NCBI GenBank assembly: GCA_029310945.1
Contig: JARJFC010000006.1
Coordinates: 1 to 64,000 of the forward strand
DNA: 64,000 nt
Direction: 5' to 3'
From: Leptospira sp. 96542
GTDB lineage: Bacteria > Spirochaetota > Leptospiria > Leptospirales > Leptospiraceae
This document shows positions 34,924 through 44,553 of the stretch, in pieces. Numbering within the stretch: position 1 is the first letter of the stretch; each line of letters opens with the position of its first letter. Both the position numbers and the translations under genes were made by a program. The notes under the pieces were generated by a model. The model ran no database searches and was not told the origin of the DNA. It was given only the letters and a program-made list of their open reading frames with translations.

Positions 34924-36750
34924 GTGTCAGAATTTTTCCTAAACGATATGTTATTATCTTTAATTAAGATTTTTAGGTCGTCGCAAACTGCGTTTTCCAT
35001 AGCATTTCAAAGTTCTAAATCCTTAACTTTTGGCATTCTCAGCTTAACAATCATCATAGGAGGATTTCCTTCGATACTTGCATACATTGGAAAATTGATC
35101 GTTGATGAAATTTTAAAATATCAATCAGCTAATAATGGATACATCTTTAGTTTTACTTCCCAAACTTTTTTTTACGTTTATCTGGAAGCTCTTCTCACCA
35201 TTTTTTATTTTGGAAGTCAGAAGTTACATTCACTGATGTATGCTTTGTTACGTATCAAACTCGGCCAAGAGGTGAATGTTCGGATTTTAAATAAAGCCAT
35301 TCAACTAGAACTTACTCATTTTGAAGATTCTGAAACATACGACAAAATGACCCAAGCGAGAACGGAGGCATCCAGTAAACCGTTGTCTCTTATCACTAGG
35401 TTTGTAACGATTTTACAGTCAACAATTACCATTATCACATTTTTTGGGCTTTTGTTTGGGTTGTCACCATTCGCATCGATATTTCTCATTTTGGCCGCAA
35501 TACCTTCGTTTATTGCTGAAACAAAATTTTCAAACCATAGTTTTCGATTGTTCAAGTGGAAATCGAAAGAAACAAGAGAACAGGTTTATTTAGAAACTTT
35601 AATGGCAAGAGAAGATAACGCTAAGGAAGTTTTATTGTTTAACTTAGGTGAAATATTTCTAAATCGATACAAATCAAACTTTGAGCGAATTTATAAGGAA
35701 GATAAAAAGTTAACGGTAAAGAAGGGCAGTGTTAGTTTTTTACTCGGGTTACTCAGCCAAATCACTTTTTATGGATCCTACTTGTGGATAGTAAGCTTAG
35801 CATTAAATAAAACAATTTCTTTGGGTGAAATGACAATGTATTTAGTTATTTTTCGCCAAGGACAATCAACTTTTACTAGTGCTCTTGCTTCATTTGGAGG
35901 AATTTATGAAGACCATTTGTACATTCAGAATTTACTTGAATTTTTGGAAATCCCTATCGTTAAAAATTATGGGAATTCAAAGTTTGGCAAAAATAGTGAG
36001 GGGATTCGGTTCGAATCAGTTTCATTCATTTATCCAGGTAGTAACGAATATTCTCTAACGGATATTAGTTTTTCTTTAGCCCCTGGCGAAAAATTGGCGA
36101 TCGTGGGTGAAAATGGATCTGGCAAAACAACTCTTATAAAATTACTCACCAGGTTGTACACTCCTACTTCTGGACAAATATTTTTGGATGGAATTAATCT
36201 TTTGGATTGGGATGAAGTAACACTAAAAAATAGAATTGGTGTTATATTCCAAAACTTTGTCCAATATCAATTCCAAGTTGGAGAAAACATTGGTGCGGGT
36301 GACAGTCACAGATTACAAACAGAAGACGAATGGATCCGCGCGGCTAAGCTTGGAATGGCTCATGATTTTATCAAACGAATGGAGAATGGTTATTTCACAA
36401 GGCTTGGACGTTGGTTTAAAGATGGACGCGAACTTTCGGGAGGGCAATGGCAAAAGATTGCACTTTCTCGTGCCTTTATGCGTTCGCAAGCAGATCTTTT
36501 GATATTGGATGAACCAACATCGGCCATTGACGCAGAAGCAGAAATGAAAGTATTTGAGCATTTTCGAGAACAAACGGAAGGAAAAACCGTAATCCTCATC
36601 TCACATAGATTTTCAACGGTACGAATTGCAGACAAAATTATGGTTTTGGAGATGGGTAAAAAAACAGAGTGGGGTTCACATGAAGAGTTGCTTACAAAAA
36701 AGGGAAAATACGAAAAACTCTTTCGAATGCAACAAGCAGGTTATCAATAG
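34924..36750 (+). CDS. ABC exporter, fused membrane and ATPase domains
   Basis: A 608-residue half-transporter. The N-terminal ABC_membrane region has about six TM helices (ILSLTIIIGGFPSILAYIGK, and so on). The C-terminal ATPase has Walker A GENGSGKTT near 395-403, signature LSGGQWQKIAL, Walker B LLILDEPTSAID and the H-loop ILISHRFSTV. It probably forms homodimers and exports lipid, peptide or drug. The start is GTG 34924 or ATG 34948, neither with a strong ribosome binding site. It is divergent from the pseudouridine synthase gene. Confidence 0.95.
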   Translation: MSEFFLNDMLLSLIKIFRSSQTAFSIAFQSSKSLTFGILSLTIIIGGFPSILAYIGKLIVDEILKYQSANNGYIFSFTSQTFFYVYLEALLTIFYFGSQKLHSLMYALLRIKLGQEVNVRILNKAIQLELTHFEDSETYDKMTQARTEASSKPLSLITRFVTILQSTITIITFFGLLFGLSPFASIFLILAAIPSFIAETKFSNHSFRLFKWKSKETREQVYLETLMAREDNAKEVLLFNLGEIFLNRYKSNFERIYKEDKKLTVKKGSVSFLLGLLSQITFYGSYLWIVSLALNKTISLGEMTMYLVIFRQGQSTFTSALASFGGIYEDHLYIQNLLEFLEIPIVKNYGNSKFGKNSEGIRFESVSFIYPGSNEYSLTDISFSLAPGEKLAIVGENGSGKTTLIKLLTRLYTPTSGQIFLDGINLLDWDEVTLKNRIGVIFQNFVQYQFQVGENIGAGDSHRLQTEDEWIRAAKLGMAHDFIKRMENGYFTRLGRWFKDGRELSGGQWQKIALSRAFMRSQADLLILDEPTSAIDAEAEMKVFEHFREQTEGKTVILISHRFSTVRIADKIMVLEMGKKTEWGSHEELLTKKGKYEKLFRMQQAGYQ

Positions 36751-36806
36751 TTATTGAGTAGTGGCCGATACTATTATTAGAACATTATGCGATTAAGGTA
36801 TATTTG

Positions 36807-37931
36807 ATGGAAGAAACCTATTCAAACCAAGGCATGCGAAAATTAAAATCACTCATCGATGCTTTTGGTGATAGATCCAAAGAAATTGGTGTAGTTGCAT
36901 CTTCCATACAACAAATAGCAAAACAGACAAACTTGCTTGCGTTAAATGCCGCTATCGAAGCGGCGAGGGCAGGAGAACATGGAAGGGGTTTTGAGATTGT
37001 GGCAAATGAAGTTACAAAACTTTCTTTTCAAACTACAGAAGCCACAAAAAAGATCACCGAAATTTTAACGCGAATTAACCAAGAGACAAACCAAGCTACT
37101 AATGATGTTTGGTTAATGGAAAAAAGTTCCATTTTAGAATTTTCTGAACTATGGACAAATAATATTGCCAAAGAATTGGAAGCAAAATTTTATATTATGG
37201 CCACATCATTATATGGTTTAAAATTTTTAGTTCAAAGTTTGATTCTCGCAAAAACAGGTATGAAAAGAGAACATCTTTTAATGATTTTGAAAGAATATTT
37301 AAATCAGAATGAACAACAGTTAGCTTATGCTGTTTGTTGTGAAACAAATGTTATAGACGATAAAGACTTTGAGTATAAATCAAAAGAAGGACATGATAAA
37401 CAAGGAAGGTTTGTTCCTTATTGTCATAGACATGCAGGTAATATTGCAATAGAATCTCTCCAGGGTTATGACGTGCCTGGTGAAGACGCATGGTATACTC
37501 TTCCTCGTGATTTAGGAGAAGATGTGATGATGGAACCATACGATTATCCCATCGATGGTAAAATTGTAAAAATGACAAGTCTTATGACCAATCTTTATAT
37601 TGAATCAAAATTTTCAGGAATCCTTGGTGCCGATTTTTCGTTGGAACAATTGCAAAAAGAATTATCACACAAAAAAATATTTGGAATTGGAACTACATCT
37701 CTACTGACCAATGCATCAGTCTTTGCTTCACACCCAGATATAGAAATATTGGGAACACCGGCTTCGTTTTTGTCAGTTGAAGCGAAAGAAGCTGTCAAAA
37801 AAGGTGAAAGTTATTCTTATACAGACCGTGATGATATCGTAAATATCTTAAAACCGGTAAAAATTGGAAATAGTAAAAGGTATTGGAGTATACTTGTCCA
37901 GTTTAATATCCAATCCATGATCAAACGATAA
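36807..37931 (+). CDS. Cytosolic methyl-accepting protein with C-terminal Cache-like domain (reversed order)
   Basis: A 374-residue protein from ATG 36807 (AAGG upstream). The N-terminal ~115 residues hold a short chemoreceptor signalling hairpin with the canonical tip [20 protein letters not shown]. Residues ~165-375 form a Cache/PDC-like sensor ([41 protein letters not shown]). No TM helices or HAMP are seen, so both parts should be cytosolic. Normal chemoreceptors place Cache outside, N-terminal to two TM helices and the signalling domain; this one is reversed. The hairpin arms are short. It may modulate CheA or receptor clusters. Confidence 0.8.
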   Translation: MEETYSNQGMRKLKSLIDAFGDRSKEIGVVASSIQQIAKQTNLLALNAAIEAARAGEHGRGFEIVANEVTKLSFQTTEATKKITEILTRINQETNQATNDVWLMEKSSILEFSELWTNNIAKELEAKFYIMATSLYGLKFLVQSLILAKTGMKREHLLMILKEYLNQNEQQLAYAVCCETNVIDDKDFEYKSKEGHDKQGRFVPYCHRHAGNIAIESLQGYDVPGEDAWYTLPRDLGEDVMMEPYDYPIDGKIVKMTSLMTNLYIESKFSGILGADFSLEQLQKELSHKKIFGIGTTSLLTNASVFASHPDIEILGTPASFLSVEAKEAVKKGESYSYTDRDDIVNILKPVKIGNSKRYWSILVQFNIQSMIKR

Positions 37932-38007
37932 AATCCAAAAAACACGATTTGACGTCAGTCGCAAAGATACTTGATTCGGCGGGAGTTGCGTAAAACTTGG
38001 TACAATT

Positions 38008-39531
38008 GTGGAACTGCAAGCCGTTATCAAATTTTTAGAAGGGTTACTTGAAGAGCCTGAAAAATTGGTAAACTTACCAGAAAAAGAAAGACTTAATCTC
38101 ATCATACTGTGTGGTAAAATTTCGAGACCAGATAAAAACGAAGTCCGCAGACGCAATCGTACAGTTCGGATTGAGAAAAAAAAATCTATAAAAACCGTAG
38201 AAAAAAATAAAATATCTTTAACTGGCATTAGACGAGCGAGGGAAGATGCAGTGTTTAAGGCACCATTACAAGTCACAGATACTTCGTCTGTTTGGAATTG
38301 GAATAAAGCAGAAGAATTGCCAAATCCAAAAACCTGTTATATTTGCAAAACTCAGTATACAAAACTTCATTTTTTTTACGATGCAATGTGTCCGGAATGC
38401 GCAGACTTAAATTATGCAAAACGTTTTCCTGTGGCAGATCTCAAAGGAATGGTCGCTGTCATTACTGGATCCCGATTAAAAATTGGCTACCATACCACCT
38501 TGATGTTGTTACGTTCCGGTGCACAGGTCATTGCTACAACTCGGTTTCCTATTGATTCGGCAATTCGATTTGCGAAAGAAGACGATTATGATATTTGGAA
38601 AGATAGGCTACAAATTTTTGGATTGGATTTGCGGCACACTCCGAGTGTTGAGATTTTTTGTAAATTTTTAGAAAGGCATTTGGATCGTTTGGATATTTTA
38701 ATTAATAACGCAGCACAAACGGTCAGAAGACCGCCTGGTTTTTACACACATCTACTAACTGTTGAAAACACCCCAATGCAAACATTACATCCGAAGGTGA
38801 GATCTCTACTTAGTTTTTATAACCATTGCAAAGAAGAACTTTTGCATTTACAAAATGTTGACGAAATGAATGATGCAGCGACAGCGCTCGCTGTTAGTTG
38901 GAATCATAAGACTCCTGGTGTGGGAATCCGTTCTTCCGCAGCTTTATCCCAAATTCCCTATTCACATGATAATTCCAATGAGTTAGAAGCTGTTTTTCCT
39001 GAAGGCGAACTGGATGCCGATTTACAACAAGTTGATTTACGAACAACGAATAGTTGGCGTTTGAAACTTGGTGAAATCAATACATCGGAAATGTTGGAAG
39101 TGCAACTTGTCAATGCAGTTGCTCCTTTTGTTTTATGCAATCGATTGGTATCCATCATGCGTAAAGATTTTACTGGTAAAAAACATATAGTCAACGTATC
39201 AGCAATGGAAGGAAAATTCCATAGGTTTAAAAAAGAAGATAGGCACCCTCATACGAATATGGCAAAAGCGGCATTGAATATGTTAACTCATACTTCTGCG
39301 GAAGATTTTGCAAAAGATGGGATATTTATGAATGCGGTGGATACAGGGTGGGTGACAGACGAAGATCCTGTGGAACTCGCAAAAATGAAAGAAAATTTAC
39401 ATAATTTCCAACCTCCACTCGACATAGTGGATGGAGCGGCTAGGGTTGTTGATCCGATATTTGATGGAATCAACACAGGCAAACACTGGATTGGAAAATT
39501 TTTAAAAGATTATTTTCCCATCGATTGGTAA
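38008..39531 (+). CDS. Atypical short-chain dehydrogenase/reductase with zinc-knuckle N-terminal region
   Basis: A 507-residue protein. Residues 1-105 are charged/helical, then CxxC pairs (Cys110/113 and Cys128/131) form a likely zinc site. From ~145 a Rossmann SDR domain starts: [18 protein letters not shown] near residue 210, and INNAAQTV. The catalytic Ser is present (NVSAMEG) but the YxxxK motif reads TNMAK (416-420), so Tyr is replaced by Thr while Lys420 stays. A ~110-residue insertion precedes the catalytic region. The start is GTG 38008. The lost Tyr suggests altered chemistry or a binding role. No partner is evident nearby. Confidence 0.75.
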   Translation: MELQAVIKFLEGLLEEPEKLVNLPEKERLNLIILCGKISRPDKNEVRRRNRTVRIEKKKSIKTVEKNKISLTGIRRAREDAVFKAPLQVTDTSSVWNWNKAEELPNPKTCYICKTQYTKLHFFYDAMCPECADLNYAKRFPVADLKGMVAVITGSRLKIGYHTTLMLLRSGAQVIATTRFPIDSAIRFAKEDDYDIWKDRLQIFGLDLRHTPSVEIFCKFLERHLDRLDILINNAAQTVRRPPGFYTHLLTVENTPMQTLHPKVRSLLSFYNHCKEELLHLQNVDEMNDAATALAVSWNHKTPGVGIRSSAALSQIPYSHDNSNELEAVFPEGELDADLQQVDLRTTNSWRLKLGEINTSEMLEVQLVNAVAPFVLCNRLVSIMRKDFTGKKHIVNVSAMEGKFHRFKKEDRHPHTNMAKAALNMLTHTSAEDFAKDGIFMNAVDTGWVTDEDPVELAKMKENLHNFQPPLDIVDGAARVVDPIFDGINTGKHWIGKFLKDYFPIDW

Positions 39532-39685
39532 GTTGGTTTCTCTGAACGCTGTTCGATGTGCAATTTGTTTATTTTTTGCGCACAACATTTAAATATCGGC
39601 ATATTCTGATGTATAAATGGATTTTTTTTTATTTTTCTTTGAACTCGGCTGAATCATCTCCGTCTAACTGGCAGAGAGGTAAACC

Positions 39686-39754
39686 ATGAATCAAAAAAAA
39701 ATAATCAGCATTGCTCTTTTGGCTTTCGCAACATCAAGTCTTTTTGCACCATAG
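39686..39754 (+). CDS. 22-residue signal-peptide-only ORF
   Basis: ATG 39686 with AGAGG six bases upstream encodes MNQKKIISIALLAFATSSLF followed by AP and TAG. It looks exactly like a Sec signal peptide with a SLFA cleavage site, yet the reading frame stops immediately after. The stop codon lies in the 5' arm of a strong hairpin. It is either the remnant of a secreted protein whose body was deleted, or a genuine tiny membrane peptide. Confidence 0.5.
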   Translation: MNQKKIISIALLAFATSSLFAP

Positions 39755-39775
39755 AGGAATGTTGTATTCCTCTAT
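39751..39775. terminator. Strong hairpin (terminator-like)
   Basis: ATAGAGGAAT (39751-39760) and ATTCCTCTAT (39766-39775) form a perfect 10-bp stem with the loop GTTGT. No T-run follows on the plus strand. It lies just beyond the 3' end of the minus-strand gene at 39787 and may terminate transcription of both sides. Confidence 0.6.
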
Positions 39776-39786
39776 GAACAATTTCA

Positions 39787-40164
39787 TTATAAGGAGGGAA
39801 CGTTTTCGATTACTTTCACACCAGTTATAAAATATGGAGTTTCCGCAAAACAACTGAAAGGTACTCCAATATGTTCTTCATATTCGAGAACTATTCGTTT
39901 ACCAATGGCATCGTTGATTTTTTGTGCAACTGCATCATCTCTCACACTAAAATAAAATTTTTCAGAAACAGTGCCAGGCATGGTGATGAGAGCAATCTCA
40001 CCTTCCCAAGTTTTACAAACCCAACCTTTTTTTGATAATTTTTGGATGTATCCAGCTCTGTCACCGACAGAGTAACTCCAGTTAAGTGTTGCCCAAGTAT
40101 ACCCAGCAAGAAGTACTAATGAAACGACAAGAAAAAGGATAAAACGAACTAAAAATTTGCCCAT
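39787..40164 (-). CDS. Small membrane-anchored hypothetical protein
   Basis: A 125-residue protein with an N-terminal TM anchor (about residues 6-26) and an extracytoplasmic or cytosolic mixed domain containing WVCKTWEGEIALITMPGTVS and EEHIGVPFSCFAETPYFITG, with two Cys. The motifs fit a widespread conserved small protein of unknown function (similar short proteins occur in many Gram-negatives). It overlaps the 5' end of a divergent small ORF by 8 bp. Confidence 0.7.
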   Translation of the reverse strand: MGKFLVRFILFLVVSLVLLAGYTWATLNWSYSVGDRAGYIQKLSKKGWVCKTWEGEIALITMPGTVSEKFYFSVRDDAVAQKINDAIGKRIVLEYEEHIGVPFSCFAETPYFITGVKVIENVPSL

Positions 40165-40393
40165 ACAGCGATATTCTCCTAAAGACTTAAAGCATTGGAT
40201 CGTTTGTTTTTATAAAGATCAATTTAATTTTGGGTTGCCCGTTGAAATCTCCCATGCCAAAGAAAGATTTTTTTCAAAAATACAAACAAAGTTGACGGAA
40301 AATTCGGATATTTTGAAAAGAAATTTCTATTTTCGGGGTACGGTGGTCAGTGCGAGACGGTGGCAGGCTTACGCTGATGAGCGGGGAGGATAA
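40157..40393 (+). CDS. Small basic hypothetical protein
   Basis: A 78-residue ORF (MPIQRYSPKDLKHWIVCFYK at the start), rich in Lys, Arg and Phe, no signal peptide. It begins 8 bp inside the divergent gene at 39787-40164 and ends 54 bp before the LpoB-like gene. Coding character is fair; the ribosome binding site is weak. Family unknown. Confidence 0.4.
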   Translation: MPIQRYSPKDLKHWIVCFYKDQFNFGLPVEISHAKERFFSKIQTKLTENSDILKRNFYFRGTVVSARRWQAYADERGG

Positions 40394-40446
40394 AATTCCA
40401 ATTTCAGAATTCCTTGCAAATTACCATTACCACTTTACTTTGTGGT

Positions 40447-41010
40447 ATGTTTTCGAAGGCATTGCTGTTTCTTTTGTTTCTCCACATTTCTTTTTGTTCT
40501 TCCGTCCAGTATGGCGATCTAACGAAATCCCAAGGCTCCAAACAATGGGGTCCGTTGGAAGTGAGGGAAACGGTTAAGTTAATGTCCCAGTCTCTAGGCA
40601 ACTTTTATACGACAGAAATTAAAACAGGCTATTTGGAGTGGAAATCGATTACGAACTCCACTTCGGAACATATTGATACAAAACTCATTACGAACGAAAT
40701 TTTTCTCCAACTTTCGAAAAAGAAAGTTCCTTTTGTTGATACATCCATAAGGGAAGAGGCCGCCAAAGAAATGGGTTTTGGGAGAACGGGCATGGTATCA
40801 CCAGAAACTAAATTAGCAATCGGTAAATTTAAGTCACCATCTCATTTTATAAAAGGTGAAATCAATGAAGTCGTGAATTTTGAATCAGGTAAAAAAATAC
40901 AATACATAACTGTTACGATCGTTCTTGTTAGTTTGGAATCCAACCAAATTGTTTGGTCTGAACAATCCAATTTTTATAAAACAAGCAGAGTCGAAGGTTA
41001 CGGGTTTTGA
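40447..41010 (+). CDS. LpoB-like lipoprotein (penicillin-binding-protein activator family)
   Basis: A 187-residue protein from ATG 40447 with a lipoprotein signal (MFSKALLFLLFLHISFCSS, Cys18). The ORF opens at 40414 but the signal peptide defines this start. The mature domain fits the LpoB family: WGPLEVRETVKLM near the N-terminus, a STSEHIDTKLITNEIF helix, and SHFIKGEINEVV followed by strands TVTIVLVSLESNQIVWSE. LpoB proteins reach through the periplasm to activate peptidoglycan synthases. It converges on the TPR lipoprotein gene with a 13-bp overlap. Confidence 0.75.
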   Translation: MFSKALLFLLFLHISFCSSVQYGDLTKSQGSKQWGPLEVRETVKLMSQSLGNFYTTEIKTGYLEWKSITNSTSEHIDTKLITNEIFLQLSKKKVPFVDTSIREEAAKEMGFGRTGMVSPETKLAIGKFKSPSHFIKGEINEVVNFESGKKIQYITVTIVLVSLESNQIVWSEQSNFYKTSRVEGYGF

Positions 41011-42290
41011 GGTTTTGATTCGACATCAGGAACAAATCCAAAGCGAACAGGGATTTTTCCTATTGGTTCGAGTAGGATATGTTTTTTGTCAGACTTCGAT
41101 TTTAAAATTGGTTTTTTCAAACTCTCCTTTGTGGTTGTGATCCAAATGTATTCTGGTAAAAATCTCGCATAACGGTAATTTCCCGAAATATCCAAATCTT
41201 CCTCTACATTTTTTTTTGTTTCTTTGTATGCATTTTCCACCATGTCAGCTCCAGTTTTGATCCCAAAGCCTATGGTGATAATTCCCCAAGCTGCTATTTC
41301 TCCTCCACCAGACGATTGTGCACCTATATACACAAGGCCAGCACCAACTGCGACAATGGCTGTACCAGTCAGAATCCCTAAGCCAACTTTTGCCGTACCA
41401 ATACTACCTTCTTTGATTGCGGTGGTAGTCATTCGTTGGAAGTATTTAGAGTCTTCTACAAGTTCTGCGATCTCATTGTCTCGAACCAAATGACGAGAAT
41501 ACCAATTCATCGTATCTCCTTCCCATTGGAGATTTTCTTTAGTATTTTCATTGGAAATATAGATTTGCGATCTTTCCCCTTTGGTTTTGAATTCTAAATT
41601 TCTTAGCCCTCGGATAAAATTCAAATTTACCGCAGGATTCATTTTGGGCTCAGCACCAGGACCGCCCAATACCAAAACGAGTTCTCCTTTGGGAGGCGGC
41701 ATATTCGCAAGATTTCTATAAACATTCGAGTTCGGTTTCAATTGGTGTGCACGACGAAAATCAATTTTTGCTTCTTCCCAATCGCCGCAAACTGTCCAGA
41801 GTGCTCCAAGTAACATTCGTAAAGTGGGGTCATCAAATTGGCCTTCTGCACTCCATTCGCCGGATAGTAAATTTCCAGCATACCTCGCTTCAATTTTAGC
41901 TTTTTCGAAATTTCCAACCCGAGCTTGGTAAAGCCCAAGTAAAATATGCATATAGATAATTTCTGCTTCCGATGCGTAGTATCCTTCTTCTGTTTCCAAA
42001 TAAAAGAAAGATTTTAATGTCCGAGAGGCACTGAACCTCAGCCGGTTTTTTGTTTTATCTGCCAAAGTTTCAAGATCATTGAACTTGTTATTTCCGTTAA
42101 AAAAATCAATATGTGATTTTTCTAATATACGAATAAATCCATTTTCTTCTTTTTTTGGCAGATTTTTACTTGCAGATTCAGAATCTGCATCGTTCCAATT
42201 TTGGATGGATTGATTATAGTCTGATTTTTTTTGGATTCCTGTGCATTGAATAAAATAAAAACAAAGTACAAAAATCCAAAAAAATCTCAT
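40998..42290 (-). CDS. TPR-containing lipoprotein (COG3014-like)
   Basis: A 430-residue protein from ATG 42290 (AGAGGAGA upstream); lipoprotein signal MRFFWIFVLCFYFIQC with Cys16. TPR-like helices (IYMHILLGLYQARVGNFEKA, WEEAKIDFRRAHQLKPNSNV) are followed by a beta-rich region starting GELVLVLGGPGAEPKMNP and one glycine-rich hydrophobic segment around residues 305-345. The layout matches the uncharacterised COG3014 family, which in other bacteria neighbours LpoB-like genes; here an LpoB-like gene converges on it. The 3' end of purL lies 10 bp upstream. Confidence 0.7.
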   Translation of the reverse strand: MRFFWIFVLCFYFIQCTGIQKKSDYNQSIQNWNDADSESASKNLPKKEENGFIRILEKSHIDFFNGNNKFNDLETLADKTKNRLRFSASRTLKSFFYLETEEGYYASEAEIIYMHILLGLYQARVGNFEKAKIEARYAGNLLSGEWSAEGQFDDPTLRMLLGALWTVCGDWEEAKIDFRRAHQLKPNSNVYRNLANMPPPKGELVLVLGGPGAEPKMNPAVNLNFIRGLRNLEFKTKGERSQIYISNENTKENLQWEGDTMNWYSRHLVRDNEIAELVEDSKYFQRMTTTAIKEGSIGTAKVGLGILTGTAIVAVGAGLVYIGAQSSGGGEIAAWGIITIGFGIKTGADMVENAYKETKKNVEEDLDISGNYRYARFLPEYIWITTTKESLKKPILKSKSDKKHILLEPIGKIPVRFGFVPDVESKPQNP

Positions 42291-42300
42291 ACAGTCTCCT

Positions 42301-44544
42301 CTAAAAGAAAGGTTTGAGTCCTGATTCAAAGGCATTGGTGAGTGAATTTTTATCCAAAACAAAGTTCACTTTATTGCCTTTGATGTTCAAGGTATTTGTG
42401 CTTATGAATTCGCCTAAAGAATGAAATTCCAAACTTTTGGACTCGAAGTTCGATTTGATTTTGTTTTCGTCTTTTGTATTAAATCCAATAAGAAAACTTG
42501 CACCTGTTTCACCAAAACAAAGTTCGTCGATTCGTTTGAATTTTTCTTCCAATGCAGATATATTTACTTCCAATCCAAAATTACCTGAAATCACAATCTT
42601 TGCGAGTGCAACTAGGATCCCACCTAAGGACAAATCCTTCGCAGAAAGCAAAAGTCCTTCCTTATGACATAGAAGTAGGGATTCAATCGTGTTTTTTTCT
42701 GTTTCTAAATTCAATTCCGGAATTTTACCAACATCTTCTTTGTGAAACACGGAAAGGTATTCTGACGAGGTGATGGTCGGTGAAAATTTTCCAACAAGTG
42801 CCAGTTTTGTGTTTTCTAGTTTTTTCGGGTAGGTGTTCAGTGCTTGTGAGACGTCTTGCAATAACCCCACCATACCAATGGTAGGTGTTGGAAACACTGG
42901 ACCTTCGGGAGATTCGTTATAAAACGAAACATTCCCCCCTGTCACTGGTAAATCCAGGTAACGGCATGCATCTCCCAAACCCCTCACACATTCACTGAAC
43001 ACATAATAATTTTCGGGAATGTATGGGTTTCCAAAATTTAAATTATTGGTAACACCGTAGGGTGTGGCTCCTGTGGAGGCAACGTTTCTTGCTGATTCAC
43101 AAACGGCAAAGGCTGCTCCCAGGTACGGGTTTAGATACGTATAGCGCGAGTTACAGTCTGTAGCAACAGCGATTCCTTTTTTTGTCTCTGGAATTCGAAC
43201 AAGCCCACCGTCTTCGCCAGGAGGAACTACTTTTACCAAACCCACTTCGGTATCGTACTGTTCATACAATGGTTTACGCGAAGAGATATTGAGGGAACCA
43301 AGGAGTTTTGTGAGTGTGTTCGTAATCCCTTCTGGTTCCAGGTCGGTAAAATTTTCTGCCGTCTTTTTTTCCACCTCATCAAGGTAAGTTGGTCTTTTTT
43401 CTTCCCGGATATAACGGGGAGCACCACCACCAAGAACAAGAGAATCGGCGGGAATTTCAGCTTTTAGTTTTCCATCCTTTTTGATCTTTAAAATCCCATC
43501 TCCCGTTACCGTTCCAATCTCTACAGCGTTCAGCCCCCATTTGTGGAAAATAGTAACAAGGGTTTCTTCCTTTCCAAGTTCAGGAATGACTAGCATTCGT
43601 TCTTGTGATTCTGAGAGCATGATCTCATAGGCATTCATTCCAGCCTCACGCAATGGAACCTTGTCTAAGTCCACATCCATTCCTGTTTTGCCTTTGGCAC
43701 TCATTTCAGACGTTGCGCAGGAAATTCCCGCAGCGCCCATATCCTGTATGCCCACAAGAACTTTCGCTTGGATGGCTTCAAGGCTTGCTTCCATTAGGAG
43801 TTTTTCCATAAAGGGATCTCCCACTTGCACAGCGGAACGTTTTTCTTCTGATTCTTTACTCAGATCTTTGGAGGCAAAACTGGCGCCATGGATACCATCC
43901 CTTCCCGTAGTGGCACCAACGATGTACACTTTGTTTCCCACCTTACCTTGGGTTGATGCCGAAGCCATTTCATCGTGTTTGGCGATTCCAACAGTCATTG
44001 CATTGACAAGTGGGTTTTTTGTAAAAGTAGGGTGGATGAAGAGTTCCCCACCTCCCACTGCAATTCCGAGTGAATTGCCGTAATCTCCGATTCCTTTTAC
44101 CGCCCTTGTGAGTAAGTATTTATTTCTCGGTTCGTTTGGGTCACCAAACCTAAGTGAGTTGAGTGATGTGATTGGCCTTGCGCCCATGGTAAAAATATCA
44201 CGCATGATCCCGCCAACACCCGTGGCCGCACCTTGGTAGGGTTCAACGGCAGTCGGATGGTTGTGGCTTTCTATTTTAAAAACAACGGCAAGTCCGTCAC
44301 CAATGTCCATGGCGCCTGCATTTTCTTCACCTGCCCCTGCCAAAAGTTTATCTGACTTCGTGGGTAGGGTTTTTAATTTGAGAATGGAATTTTTATAAGA
44401 GCAGTGTTCTGACCACATCGCTGAAAAAATGCCAAGTTCTGTGGAATTGGGCACTCGACCTAAAATCTTTTGTATTTCGACAAATTCAGTTTCGGTGAGT
44501 CCGTGTTCTTTTGCATCTTCCAGGGTAACTTTCTCTTTTTCCAT
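42301..44544 (-). CDS. purL: Phosphoribosylformylglycinamidine synthase subunit PurL
   Basis: A 747-residue small-type PurL, the ATP-dependent synthetase half of FGAM synthase in purine synthesis; it needs separate PurQ and PurS subunits, not seen in the window. Motifs GIFSAMWSEHCSYKNS, KIESHNHPTAVEPYQGAATG and GGIMRDIFTMGARP are intact, and two ATP-grasp-like AIRS domains follow each other. ATG 44544 begins 9 bp after the flavin reductase gene end. The TPR lipoprotein gene starts 10 bp after its stop, so these may form one unit. Confidence 0.97.
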   Translation of the reverse strand: MEKEKVTLEDAKEHGLTETEFVEIQKILGRVPNSTELGIFSAMWSEHCSYKNSILKLKTLPTKSDKLLAGAGEENAGAMDIGDGLAVVFKIESHNHPTAVEPYQGAATGVGGIMRDIFTMGARPITSLNSLRFGDPNEPRNKYLLTRAVKGIGDYGNSLGIAVGGGELFIHPTFTKNPLVNAMTVGIAKHDEMASASTQGKVGNKVYIVGATTGRDGIHGASFASKDLSKESEEKRSAVQVGDPFMEKLLMEASLEAIQAKVLVGIQDMGAAGISCATSEMSAKGKTGMDVDLDKVPLREAGMNAYEIMLSESQERMLVIPELGKEETLVTIFHKWGLNAVEIGTVTGDGILKIKKDGKLKAEIPADSLVLGGGAPRYIREEKRPTYLDEVEKKTAENFTDLEPEGITNTLTKLLGSLNISSRKPLYEQYDTEVGLVKVVPPGEDGGLVRIPETKKGIAVATDCNSRYTYLNPYLGAAFAVCESARNVASTGATPYGVTNNLNFGNPYIPENYYVFSECVRGLGDACRYLDLPVTGGNVSFYNESPEGPVFPTPTIGMVGLLQDVSQALNTYPKKLENTKLALVGKFSPTITSSEYLSVFHKEDVGKIPELNLETEKNTIESLLLCHKEGLLLSAKDLSLGGILVALAKIVISGNFGLEVNISALEEKFKRIDELCFGETGASFLIGFNTKDENKIKSNFESKSLEFHSLGEFISTNTLNIKGNKVNFVLDKNSLTNAFESGLKPFF

Positions 44545-44553
44545 TTTTGTTCC

